Source of the DNA: Halobaculum marinum
Lineage (GTDB): Archaea > Halobacteriota > Halobacteria > Halobacteriales > Haloferacaceae
Assembly (NCBI RefSeq): GCF_029338555.1
Contig: NZ_CP119989.1
Span: 2,294,001-2,358,000 of the forward strand
Length of the DNA stretch: 64,000 nucleotides
Direction of reading: 5' to 3'
Within the stretch, counting starts at the first letter, position 1; every line of letters starts with the position of its first letter. The position numbers and the translations under genes are program-made. The notes under the pieces are model-generated. The model was given only the letters and a program-made list of their open reading frames with translations. It searched no databases and was not told the DNA's origin. Below, one piece after another: positions 33,348-41,260 of this stretch.

Positions 33348-34295
33348 TCACCACTCGTAGTCGGAGGCGTCCTCGGCGGCGTGGGCGCGCACCCACAACT
33401 CCCCGATGCGCGAGAGGCGCGTCCGGTAGGACTTTCCGTGGGCCTCCTGCTCGACGTACCCTTTCCCGCCCGGCCCGAGGCGGTCGACGTTGTAGATCAC
33501 TTTCGAGCGGAACGAGTCGGTGTACTCCTCGTCGAGTGTGCCCGCGAGCGCCTTCGCCAACTCGCTGACCGACTCGAACTCGCCCGCCTCGCCGAGTTTG
33601 AACAGGATCACCTCCTCGAACGGCTTCACGTTCGAGAAGGAGGCGACGGGGAGTTCGATGATGTGGCGCCCGTCGACCTCCTTGGCGCCGATGGTGGTGC
33701 CGCGCTCGTCGAACTCCGCGAGCAGGTCGGTCGCGGTGTCGAGGCGCTCGCGCACGCGGTCTGCGTCGACGCCCGCGACCGTCTTGGCCTCCTCGTCGGC
33801 GTCTCCCTCCGCACCGTCCAAGAGGTCGCGCAGCAGGTCGCGGTCCGCCCGCAGTTCCTCCGCCAATTCGGTCTCGAGGTACTTCTCGGGCGCCGTGTAG
33901 TACGTGTGGATGCGGTCGCGGTCGGCCTGCCGCTCGAGCGTGACGGAGTGGGCGGCAGTCGCGAACGCGAACGAGACGGGCCGCGGCATCGACGAGACGT
34001 TCACCCACACCTCGCGGTCGGCGTCCAACTCGGCGTTGATCAGGTCGTACGCCTGCTCGAAGGCGGCGTCGTAGTCGTACACGTCCGCGACGGCGACGCG
34101 CTCGGTCTCGGCGCCGAGCAGGTTCCGAAAGTCCGTCTCCAACTTCTTCGAGAGGTTCCGCGAGTACTCGACGTTCGCCTCGCTCCCGACGGCGCCCTCC
34201 AGCAGGACGACGCGGTCCACGTCGAACTGGTCGCGGACCAGCGGCGCGATGAGCCGGTCGTAGTCGAAGCCGACCGGGACGACGTGTGTCTGCAT
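33348..34295 (-). CDS. CARF-like transcription regulator (HFX_2341 family, DUF6293)
   Basis: The 315-aa protein starts at ATG 34295 (MQTHVVPVGFDYDRLIAPLV). The N-terminal half looks like the CARF Rossmann-type fold (VVLLEGAVGSEANVEYSRNL; EVWVNVSSMPRPVSFAFATA). The C-terminal half carries a winged-helix region (SELAKALAGTLDEEYTDSFRSKVIYNVDRL). Similar proteins in Haloferax are annotated HFX_2341 family regulators. CARF domains often bind cyclic oligoadenylates or related ligands; no CRISPR or cas gene is in this window. Confidence 0.82.
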   Translation of the reverse strand: MQTHVVPVGFDYDRLIAPLVRDQFDVDRVVLLEGAVGSEANVEYSRNLSKKLETDFRNLLGAETERVAVADVYDYDAAFEQAYDLINAELDADREVWVNVSSMPRPVSFAFATAAHSVTLERQADRDRIHTYYTAPEKYLETELAEELRADRDLLRDLLDGAEGDADEEAKTVAGVDADRVRERLDTATDLLAEFDERGTTIGAKEVDGRHIIELPVASFSNVKPFEEVILFKLGEAGEFESVSELAKALAGTLDEEYTDSFRSKVIYNVDRLGPGGKGYVEQEAHGKSYRTRLSRIGELWVRAHAAEDASDYEW

Positions 34296-34343
34296 TCGTT
34301 CGACAGGTGCGGGCGGGCGTGGCAAAAGGGTGCCGTGGTCGGG

Positions 34344-35837
34344 TCAGTCCGCGCTCACGCCGAACTTCTCGGCGTTCTCGCCCGGCGAAGCCGTCGTCAC
34401 GGCGGAGACGCCGACGGTCACCACCAGCGAGAGGAGCATACACCACAGCGCGTAGTCCCACGTCAGGTACGTCGTCGAGAGGAACGCCACGTCGCTGACG
34501 AACAGCGCGTGTGGGATGTACACGGCCTCGGCGGCGACGATTCCGGCGATCATCCCGGACTTCGTCGTCCGCGACCAGTAGAGCGCGAGGATGAGGGGAA
34601 TGGTCAACTGGGCGTACCCGCCGAACGCCGTGTCGCCGAGCGTGACGAGCACGTCGAGCCCACCCCCGCCGCCGACAAGGAGGGAAGCCGCGAACGTCGA
34701 CGCCGCGAACACGGCGACGCCGACGCGTGCGATCCACCCCTCGCGGTCGTCGCTCACGTCGGGGTCGACGAACGGGCGGTACAGGTCCCGCGTGAAGTAC
34801 GACGACCCCGAGAGGAGCATCGAGTCCGATGAGGACATCATCGCCGCCAGCGCGCCAGCGATGACGAGCGCCGCGAACCACGCCGGCGTGTACTCGTTCA
34901 ACAGGACCGGGAGGACGTTGCTCCCGTCGGGCACCGTGATGCCGAGGCCGACCGCCCACGACCCGAGCAGGAACGCGGGGACGAACAGCAGCAGGACGAG
35001 GACGGGCCACAGCGCGAACGATCGCTTCAGCGTCCGCGCGTCGTCGGCCATGAAGAACCGCTGGTTCACCTGCGGGAACGCCGCGACGCCGAACGCGATG
35101 ACCACTGCGGTGCCGATCATCCACTGTGGCGAGTAGAGCCCGCCGCCCAGCGACGCGAACTCGGGGTTCGCCTGCGCCATCCCCGCGGTGAGCGCGGAGA
35201 CACCGCCGGCGGCTGAGGCGACCCACGCGACCGCCAGCCAGACGACGCCGAGCATGAACACGCCCTGCAGTGTGTCGGTCCACGCGACGCCCCGGAGTCC
35301 CGAGAGGGCGACGTACGCGACCATGAACACCGTGATCAGCGCCGCGCCGGCCCAGTACGGCACCGCGCCGTCGGTCAGCCCCACGAGCGCCTGCCCGGCG
35401 CCGATCTGCTGGAGCATCACGTACGGGAACAGCCACAGGAGGCTCACGCCTGCGACCAGTCCGCGGAGACCGCGCGAGCCGAAGCGGTCGCCGAGCATCT
35501 CGCCCAGCGTCACGTAGCCGTGAGCCTTCCCGACGAGCCACTGCTTGTAACCGATGGCGTACCACAGGAGCGCGAACAGGATGCCGTCCATCAGCCCCAT
35601 CACGAGGATCCACTCCGGCCCCGCGGCGAACGCGAGGTTGGGGCCGCCGAAGAAGGTGAACGCCGACAGCAGGGTCGCGAACGTCGTGAACAGGAGCACG
35701 ACGGTCCCCACCGACCGCGACGCGAGGTAGTAGTCCTCCGCCGAGCGGTCCGTCAACCGGTAGGCGACCAACCCGATTGCCAGCGTGATCAGCAGGTAGC
35801 CGAGCACGACCACCACCGAGGTGCCCAACTCAGCCAC
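34344..35837 (-). CDS. Sodium:solute symporter (SSS family)
   Basis: The 497-aa membrane protein starts at GTG 35837. It has ~13 TM helices. The SSS core motif YYLASRSVGTVVLLFTTFA and later GLRGVAWTDTLQGVFML are typical. The substrate is unknown; the family includes pantothenate, acetate and amino acid carriers. Its start overlaps the upstream DUF3311 gene by 8 bp, a pairing seen often for these symporters. Confidence 0.9.
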   Translation of the reverse strand: MAELGTSVVVVLGYLLITLAIGLVAYRLTDRSAEDYYLASRSVGTVVLLFTTFATLLSAFTFFGGPNLAFAAGPEWILVMGLMDGILFALLWYAIGYKQWLVGKAHGYVTLGEMLGDRFGSRGLRGLVAGVSLLWLFPYVMLQQIGAGQALVGLTDGAVPYWAGAALITVFMVAYVALSGLRGVAWTDTLQGVFMLGVVWLAVAWVASAAGGVSALTAGMAQANPEFASLGGGLYSPQWMIGTAVVIAFGVAAFPQVNQRFFMADDARTLKRSFALWPVLVLLLFVPAFLLGSWAVGLGITVPDGSNVLPVLLNEYTPAWFAALVIAGALAAMMSSSDSMLLSGSSYFTRDLYRPFVDPDVSDDREGWIARVGVAVFAASTFAASLLVGGGGGLDVLVTLGDTAFGGYAQLTIPLILALYWSRTTKSGMIAGIVAAEAVYIPHALFVSDVAFLSTTYLTWDYALWCMLLSLVVTVGVSAVTTASPGENAEKFGVSAD

Positions 35838-36057
35838 GGCGGATCACCTCGGCGTCGACGCCGCGGTCCCAGCCGCCGGTGCGCGTGAACGCGTAGAACG
35901 CGACGGTCGCCAGCACCATCCAGCCGACGTGCCACCACAGCCAGAGGGGGAGGCCAGCGACGACGGTCGCGTCGCCCCACAGGAACCACGGGATCGCGAA
36001 CGCCACGAGCACGGCGAACACGAGTACCCACAGCAGGTCCGATCGAGTGCGCGTCAT
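35830..36057 (-). CDS. DUF3311 small membrane partner of the symporter
   Basis: The ~75-aa protein starts at MTRTRSDLLWVLVFAVLVAFA. Longer starts at 36078 (ATG) or 36102 (GTG) are possible. Two TM helices flank a W-rich segment PLWLWWHVGWMVL. DUF3311 genes are commonly adjacent to SSS symporters and may be a small subunit or assembly factor. The reading frame overlaps the symporter start. Confidence 0.8.
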   Translation of the reverse strand: MTRTRSDLLWVLVFAVLVAFAIPWFLWGDATVVAGLPLWLWWHVGWMVLATVAFYAFTRTGGWDRGVDAEVIRRG

Positions 36058-36073
36058 CCCTCGGTGGTAGTAG

Positions 36074-36088
36074 TTCATGAACCATGAA
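36074..36088. promoter_or_regulatory. Inverted repeat TTCATG-aac-CATGAA
   Basis: This is a 15-bp inverted repeat in an AT-rich patch upstream of the DUF3311-symporter unit. It lies 17-31 nt before the ATG at 36057. It may be an operator, although it would fall inside the coding region if a longer start is used. A related gttcttcaatgaac lies at 36131-36144. Confidence 0.35.
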
Positions 36089-36193
36089 TGTTGTTCAATC
36101 ACTCGTCGGTTCGAGGTATCGAAGAGAATAGTTCTTCAATGAACGTGGGGCCGGTCACGCCGCTGTTGGGAGGGCCAGGACGCGCGACCACCC

Positions 36194-36202
36194 GGCTTTA
36201 TT
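36194..36202 (+). promoter_or_regulatory. TATA box for the GT81 gene
   Basis: gctttattc lies 26-34 nt upstream of the ATG at 36228, in otherwise GC-rich sequence. It suggests a leaderless transcript. Confidence 0.55.
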
Positions 36203-36227
36203 CGCGGCGCCGCCGTGCGATCTGAGG

Positions 36228-37349
36228 ATGGAGTACGTGCAGGAGCGCGTCGCGACGCTCCACTCGTTCGGTGACGCCGCACCGGATGCGCCGACCGACC
36301 GAGCGGCGGTCGTCGTTCCGATGACCGAGCGGGAGTACGCCGGCCTCGCCGCCGAACGCGTGCTGTCGGAGTTGGAGTCGCTCGACCCCGCCCGCGTCGT
36401 CGTCCCCCTGCGCGCCCCCGCCGAGCGCGTCGGCGCATTCCGCGAGTGGCTCGACGGCTTCGACCTGCCGTTGGAGACGCTGTGGTGTGACGGCCCCCGC
36501 GTGGACGGCCTGCTCTCGGACGCCGGACTGGACGGCGAGCGCGGGAAGGGGCGCGACGTGTGGCTGGCCCTCGGCAGGGCGCTTCGCGAAGAGTACGTCG
36601 TCGTCCACGACGCGGACACGAAGTCGTACTCACGGAACTACGTCCGCCGCCTGCTGTTCCCCCTGGCGAACGGCTTCGACTTCTCGAAGGGATACTACGC
36701 CCGCGTCGAGAACGGGCAGTTGTACGGGCGACTGTTCCGCCTGTTCTACTCCCCGCTCGTGCGGGCGTTACACGACGCGAACCCCGGGTCGGAGTTCCTG
36801 GCGTACATGGCGTCGTTCCGCTACGCGCTCGCGGGTGAGTTCGCCGCGACGAGCGACGTGGTCGGGTCGCTCCCGCTCCAGCGCACCTGGGGGCTGGAGG
36901 TGGGGACGCTCGCGGCGGCGTACGACGCGGTCGGCGTCGACGGCGCGGCGCAGGTCGACCTCGGGAGTTACGAGCACGACCACCGCGCGGTGTCGGGGCC
37001 GACCGGACTCTCCGACATGAGTCGCTCCGTCGGCGCCGCGCTGTTGCGGGCCGCCGAGGACCACGGCGTGCGGGTCGACTACGACGCGTTGCCCGAGGCG
37101 TACCGACGGACGGGGGAGTCGTTCATCGACCGATACGCGGCGGACGCGGCGTTCAACGGGCTCTCGTACGACCGCAGCGGCGAGCGTCGACAAGTGCGGA
37201 CGTACGCGGAGTCCATCGCGCCGCCGGGGCCGGACACGCGCCTGCCGTCGTGGGACGGGGTGGACCTGTCGCCGGCGGCAGTCGCGGAGGCCGCCGACGC
37301 CGACGCCCGCGACGCCGCCAACGGGGACGTGAAAGACGCCGACGGGTGA
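36228..37349 (+). CDS. gpgS: Glucosyl-3-phosphoglycerate synthase family glycosyltransferase (GT81)
   Basis: The 373-aa protein shows the GpgS pattern. A GKGRDVWLALG segment at ~108-118 is followed by the DXD-type VVVHDADTKSYSRNYVRRLL, which binds the nucleotide sugar and metal. Then come KGYYARVENGQLYGRLFRLF and FLAYMASFRYALAGEFA. GpgS transfers glucose from a nucleotide sugar to 3-phosphoglycerate, on the route to glucosylglycerate, a compatible solute or polymethylated polysaccharide primer. No cognate phosphatase (GpgP) is adjacent. The acidic C-terminal tail of ~50 aa is unusual. Confidence 0.87.
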   Translation: MEYVQERVATLHSFGDAAPDAPTDRAAVVVPMTEREYAGLAAERVLSELESLDPARVVVPLRAPAERVGAFREWLDGFDLPLETLWCDGPRVDGLLSDAGLDGERGKGRDVWLALGRALREEYVVVHDADTKSYSRNYVRRLLFPLANGFDFSKGYYARVENGQLYGRLFRLFYSPLVRALHDANPGSEFLAYMASFRYALAGEFAATSDVVGSLPLQRTWGLEVGTLAAAYDAVGVDGAAQVDLGSYEHDHRAVSGPTGLSDMSRSVGAALLRAAEDHGVRVDYDALPEAYRRTGESFIDRYAADAAFNGLSYDRSGERRQVRTYAESIAPPGPDTRLPSWDGVDLSPAAVAEAADADARDAANGDVKDADG

Positions 37350-37419
37350 CGCCCGCACGCGATGAGGTCACGTCTGACACGACCGCACCGTTGAAGCCAG
37401 CCGGCGCGCGATAGGGGGT

Positions 37420-38019
37420 ATGGAGTTCGAGCGCGTCCGTCGCCACACGCCCGTCCGGGTGACGGACGCCGAGCGGCGCGCGGCCGTGCTCGCACCGATC
37501 ATCGACCGCAGCGGTGAGCCGCACGTCCTGTTCACGAAGCGCGCCGACCACCTCGGGAGCCACCCCGGACAGATGAGCTTCCCCGGGGGCGGCGTCGAGA
37601 CCATAGACTCGGATCTGACGGCGACGGCGCTGCGCGAAGCTGACGAAGAGATCGGGCTCCGCGCCTCGGAGGTAGACGTGATCGGGCGACTCGACGACAT
37701 CCAGACCGTCTCCGAGTACGCGGTCACGCCGTTCGTTGGCACCGCACCGGACCGGGAGTACGTCCCCAGCGACGACGAGGTCGCCGAAATCGCGATCCTT
37801 GCGGTCGCCGACCTCACCGCGCGCGAGAACTACGAGTCCGAGCGCCGCGACCACCCGCACTACGGCGACATCCGTCTCCACTTCTTCCACGTCGACGGCT
37901 ACACTGTCTGGGGCGCGACCGGGCGGATGCTCGTGCAGTTGCTCGAACTGCTCACCGACTGGGAGATGCCCGCCGAGGTCGACCGCGTCGTGGACCCCGA
38001 CGCCGACCTCCCGGTGTAG
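37420..38019 (+). CDS. Nudix hydrolase, CoA pyrophosphatase type
   Basis: The 199-aa protein has the CoA-pyrophosphatase signature before the Nudix box (TKRADHLGSHPGQMSFPGGG) and a Nudix box ending LREADEEIGL. The predicted reaction hydrolyses CoA to 4'-phosphopantetheine and 3',5'-ADP, but relatives act on other nucleoside diphosphates. It starts at ATG 37420. Confidence 0.87.
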   Translation: MEFERVRRHTPVRVTDAERRAAVLAPIIDRSGEPHVLFTKRADHLGSHPGQMSFPGGGVETIDSDLTATALREADEEIGLRASEVDVIGRLDDIQTVSEYAVTPFVGTAPDREYVPSDDEVAEIAILAVADLTARENYESERRDHPHYGDIRLHFFHVDGYTVWGATGRMLVQLLELLTDWEMPAEVDRVVDPDADLPV

Positions 38020-38052
38020 GTGCGCCCACCACACCTGACACCTGCCTCCCAA

Positions 38053-38220
38053 TCAGACGTAGCTCACGACGACGAGTGCGAGGAAGAACAGCACCAGGAA
38101 CGTCGCCATAACGATGCCGGTCTTCACCCACCCGTCGACGCCGCTCCCGTGCCACCCCTCGGCGGCGTTGCGCGCCGTCGAGACGATCCCACCTCTGTCT
38201 GCGCCGCCTCCGCCGTCCAT
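38053..38220 (-). CDS. Small single-TM protein
   Basis: The 55-aa protein begins MDGGGGADRGGIVSTARNA, with one hydrophobic helix at its C-terminus (TGIVMATFLVLFFLALVVVSYV). It converges on the Nudix gene. Similar short proteins occur in haloarchaea (DUF7550-like); the function is unknown. Confidence 0.6.
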   Translation of the reverse strand: MDGGGGADRGGIVSTARNAAEGWHGSGVDGWVKTGIVMATFLVLFFLALVVVSYV

Positions 38221-38324
38221 AGCGGTCGTTCCCGACGCCGTCAGGTACGTCTGCTGACCGATCGAACAGCGCGGGCCGATACTGTCGCGAACACCACGTT
38301 TATCGTCCTCAGCGATTTCCTGAG

Positions 38325-38384
38325 ATGTATGGCCGCACAGGCGATGGATCGCGTTCCGCGACGGTCCTAGTTCTCTCTCAGTAG
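38325..38384 (+). CDS. Possible 19-codon micro-ORF upstream of 38455
   Basis: An ATG 20-29 nt below a TATA-like acgtttatcg (38296-38305) opens a 19-codon frame (MYGRTGDGSRSATVLVLSQ). The distance suits a leaderless start. It might be a leader peptide for the gene at 38455, or that transcript may simply have a ~130-nt leader. Confidence 0.25.
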   Translation: MYGRTGDGSRSATVLVLSQ

Positions 38385-38454
38385 CGTCGTCGCCGCTCGC
38401 GACGACTCGACAGCACCGCACCGACCCCGCCGACCAGCCCCCGCTCTACCACCG

Positions 38455-39261
38455 ATGACACACTCCGTATCCACAGCCCCCGACAGCGTCGCCGCCGAAA
38501 CGAACCTCGACGGGGTCGCGCTCAAGCCGACCGAGTGCGACGTGCGCGTCGCCGCCGACCTCCCGGTCGACCTCGTGTGCGTCGACTACGAGGGTCGCGA
38601 CGCGATGCCGGACACCGAGACGCTGGCCGCCCTCGCTGAGTCGGTCGACCTCCGCGTGACGACGCCCGTCCGCGCCGACGGGTTCGACCCTCGCGGCGAC
38701 GACTCGCTGGTCGACGAGCTCCCGCCGGCGGCGAGACGCGTGCTCGTGGCGGGTCACGGCGCCTACCTTACGGACGACGAGCGCCGCCGCGCGGTCGCGC
38801 CGCGCCTCGGCGACGCCGTCCGCGCGGTCCGGGCGTCCGGCGACGAACCGTGGGTCGGCACCGAGGGCATCGAGCGCGTCGCGCTCGCCGCCGGCGGCGT
38901 CCAGTACGACCTACTGTCGCGGACGACCGAGCGCGACGTACGGGCGTTGCGGGCCGCCGGTTTCGAGGGCGAGGTCGCGCTGTACGCGCCGGTCGTCCCC
39001 AGCGACGACGAGGACGCGATCCTTGACGCCGTCGGCGCGTACGCCGCGCGCCGCAGGCCCGTCCGGGAGGCGCTCCCCGACGACGCCGAGACGGACGCCG
39101 CGGCGACGGGACGCGCTCGCGAGGTGCTGTCGGCGGCCGTCCGCGACTACGCGCTCGTGGGCGACCCCGAGACGGTGGCCGAGCGCGTCGCCGACCTCCA
39201 CGCTGTCGGTGTCGACCACGTGGTCGGCTACCCCGCCGCCGGCGTCGACACACTCCGGTAA
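38455..39261 (+). CDS. DUF7388-type protein with TIM-barrel-like features
   Basis: The 268-aa protein starts at ATG 38455. It has repeating beta/alpha segments (VDLVCVDYEGRDAMPDTETL; RRVLVAGHGAYLTDDER) and ends GDPETVAERVADLHAVGVDHVVGYPA, which resembles the cofactor-end region of luciferase-like F420-dependent (LLM) enzymes. It is shorter than those enzymes, so it may be a degenerate barrel. It is listed as DUF7388 in haloarchaea to my recollection. The function is unknown. Confidence 0.7.
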   Translation: MTHSVSTAPDSVAAETNLDGVALKPTECDVRVAADLPVDLVCVDYEGRDAMPDTETLAALAESVDLRVTTPVRADGFDPRGDDSLVDELPPAARRVLVAGHGAYLTDDERRRAVAPRLGDAVRAVRASGDEPWVGTEGIERVALAAGGVQYDLLSRTTERDVRALRAAGFEGEVALYAPVVPSDDEDAILDAVGAYAARRRPVREALPDDAETDAAATGRAREVLSAAVRDYALVGDPETVAERVADLHAVGVDHVVGYPAAGVDTLR

Positions 39262-39321
39262 TCCCGTCACGGATCCGCACGCGACCCCAACCGGTTTGAA
39301 CCGCGACTCACAGTCGGCGGT

Positions 39322-40350
39322 ATGGACGGCGCCCTCCGATCCGCCCTCGACGCCGCGGCTCCCGACCGGGAGGTCCGAGACGTCGCCGCGACCGGGCCGT
39401 CGTGGAACGACGACAACGAGACGGTTCGCGTGACCTTCGCCGATGACGACGACCCGAGCGCGCTGTTCTGTAAGGTCGCGCTCGACGGCGACGGGAGCCG
39501 CATCGCTCGTGAGCGGGCGGCGCTTGCGGCCGTCAGCGCGGCCGACCGGGTTCCCGTTCCGCGCGTCGTCGCCGCCGACCCGACGGCGTCGGTGCCGTAC
39601 CTCCTGACGGCCCCGGTGGAGGGCGAGACGCTGTTGGACCGCGGCGCAGACGCCGACGCCGCGACACGGCGTGACCTCGCCCGCGCCGTCGGCCGATCAC
39701 TCGCGGACCTGCACGACCTGTACGCCGACTCGCTCGACTTCCACGGCGAGATACGCGGCGTGGTCCGCGACGGCGACGGTCGTGTGTCCGGAGTCGACGT
39801 TCGGGGCGACCCGTGGACCGACGTGCTCCTCGCCCGGATCGAGTGGATACGGACGGCCTCGCCGTCCGACCGGTTCGACGACCACTTCCGCCGCGTCGCG
39901 GAGGTGGTGGCTGCGAACCGCGACCGCCTCGACGACGCGGTGGCGGCGCTGTGTCACTTCGACCTCGCGAAGCCGAACTGCTTCGTCTTGGACGGCGATG
40001 GTGACGGCGGGGACGGCGGAGACGACCCACCGACTGCGGGGTTGCTCGACTGGGAACGAGCGTGCGTGGGCGACCCAGTTCGGGACCTCGTTCGAGGGCT
40101 TGAACAGGGGTTCGAACCGATGCGCGGGGACGACGAGCAACGGCTGGGCGATGCGTTCCTCGACGGCTACCGGGAGCAGGTCGGCGGCCTCCCGGCCGGC
40201 TACGAGGAGCGTGAGCCGATCTATCGCGCGGTTCGCCATCTCGGCGTCTCCGGCTACTTCGAGAACTACGTCCGGTTCGTCGACGAGGACAGCGCGGCGT
40301 TCGCGGAGTGGACGGAGGCGGAACTCGACCGTCGACTCGCGCGGGTCTGA
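39322..40350 (+). CDS. Aminoglycoside-phosphotransferase-like kinase
   Basis: The 342-aa protein has the APH/choline kinase-fold catalytic loop CHFDLAKPNCFVLDG (H-x-D-x-x-x-x-N, residues ~213-227) and the metal site LLDWERACVGDP (~243-254). An acidic insert separates the two. Such proteins phosphorylate small alcohols or sugars; drug resistance is not implied. The ATG is at 39322. Confidence 0.87.
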   Translation: MDGALRSALDAAAPDREVRDVAATGPSWNDDNETVRVTFADDDDPSALFCKVALDGDGSRIARERAALAAVSAADRVPVPRVVAADPTASVPYLLTAPVEGETLLDRGADADAATRRDLARAVGRSLADLHDLYADSLDFHGEIRGVVRDGDGRVSGVDVRGDPWTDVLLARIEWIRTASPSDRFDDHFRRVAEVVAANRDRLDDAVAALCHFDLAKPNCFVLDGDGDGGDGGDDPPTAGLLDWERACVGDPVRDLVRGLEQGFEPMRGDDEQRLGDAFLDGYREQVGGLPAGYEEREPIYRAVRHLGVSGYFENYVRFVDEDSAAFAEWTEAELDRRLARV

Positions 40351-40374
40351 GCGCTTCACCCTCTGGCCGGCCTG

Positions 40375-40395
40375 CCCGCATCCCGCATCCCGCAT
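40375..40395. repeat. Three tandem CCCGCAT heptamers
   Basis: CCCGCAT occurs at 40375-40381, 40382-40388 and 40389-40395 without gaps, just after the kinase gene stop. It is a small microsatellite-like array. Confidence 0.6.
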
Positions 40396-40423
40396 CGCCG
40401 CCCGCACGCCACCGTCACCGTAT

Positions 40424-40452
40424 GCTACCGCCACCCCACGCTACCGCCACCC
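40424..40452. repeat. 13-bp tandem repeat GCTACCGCCACCC
   Basis: The 13-mer is at 40424-40436 and 40440-40452 (16-bp period), 35 nt before the creatininase-family start. With the heptamer array it makes this 136-bp gap unusually repetitive. Confidence 0.6.
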
Positions 40453-40486
40453 GAACGCCTACGTGGGCTCACGCGGACGCGCCCGT

Positions 40487-41254
40487 ATGCAACTACTCCA
40501 CGAGGAGACGACGACGAGCGCGGGCGACGCGTTCGACGACGACGTCGAGGTGGCGATTCTACCGACCGGGTCGGTCGAACAGCACGGCCCCGCGCTCCCG
40601 TTGGGGACGGACTTCCTCGCCGCCGAGGCCGTCGCCCGCGGCGTCGACCGCGACGACGCCGTCGTGCTCCCGACGGTACCGGTGGGCGTGTCGGCGCACC
40701 ACCGCCAGTTCGACGGGACGCTGTGGGCCGAACCCGAGACGTTCGAAGACTACGTCGGCGAGATAGCGGCGTCGGTCGCGAGCCACGGCGTCGACAAACT
40801 CGTCTTCTGCAACGGGCACGGCGGCAACTCGGACGCGCTCCAGCGGGCCGCCCGCCGACTCCGCGGCGACCGCATCGCGTACGCCGTGCCGTGGAACTGG
40901 TGGGCGAGTCTCGACGGACTCGACGAGGAGTTGTTCGACCAGTCGGGTATCGGCCACGCCGACGCGATGGAGACGAGCATGGTCGCCCACGTCGCGGGCG
41001 ACCTCGTGCGCGAGGCGCTGCTGGCGGACGCGGAGGCCGGCGCCGCCGACTCCTGGGGGAAGACTGTCCACGGGGCCGAGGTCGGGTTCGACACGGCGGA
41101 CTTCTCCGAGTCTGGCGCAGTGGGGTCGCCGACACAGGGGACCGCCGAGAAGGGTGAGCGACTGTTCGAGCAGGCGACGAGCGAACTCGACGCGCTGGTC
41201 GACTGGCTGGCCGACCAGCCGTTCGACGCGCTCATGCCGGAACCACACCGCTGA
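40487..41254 (+). CDS. Creatininase-family amidohydrolase (ArfB-like)
   Basis: The 255-aa protein starts at ATG 40487. It shows metal-binding family motifs: PTGSVEQHGPALPLGTD near residue 27, FCNGHGGNSDALQ at ~107, and HADAMETSM with the conserved Glu. Archaeal members include ArfB, the FAPy deformylase of riboflavin/F420 synthesis, and creatininases, so ArfB is a plausible role. The FAD oxidoreductase follows after 6 bp, so they form an operon. Confidence 0.85.
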   Translation: MQLLHEETTTSAGDAFDDDVEVAILPTGSVEQHGPALPLGTDFLAAEAVARGVDRDDAVVLPTVPVGVSAHHRQFDGTLWAEPETFEDYVGEIAASVASHGVDKLVFCNGHGGNSDALQRAARRLRGDRIAYAVPWNWWASLDGLDEELFDQSGIGHADAMETSMVAHVAGDLVREALLADAEAGAADSWGKTVHGAEVGFDTADFSESGAVGSPTQGTAEKGERLFEQATSELDALVDWLADQPFDALMPEPHR

Positions 41255-41260
41255 TCGGCC

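Noticed and set aside
33348-34295. CRISPR-Cas locus suggested by the CARF-like protein
   Set aside because: No repeat-spacer array and no cas gene was seen in the window; the regulator stands alone.
33187-35613. 808-aa Arg-rich frame on the - strand
   Set aside because: It overlaps the CARF-like regulator and the symporter in another frame; it is extremely Arg-rich, unlike the acidic proteome of this organism.
39322-40350. Aminoglycoside resistance
   Set aside because: The fold matches APH-like kinases, but these are widespread housekeeping small-molecule kinases; no resistance context is visible.
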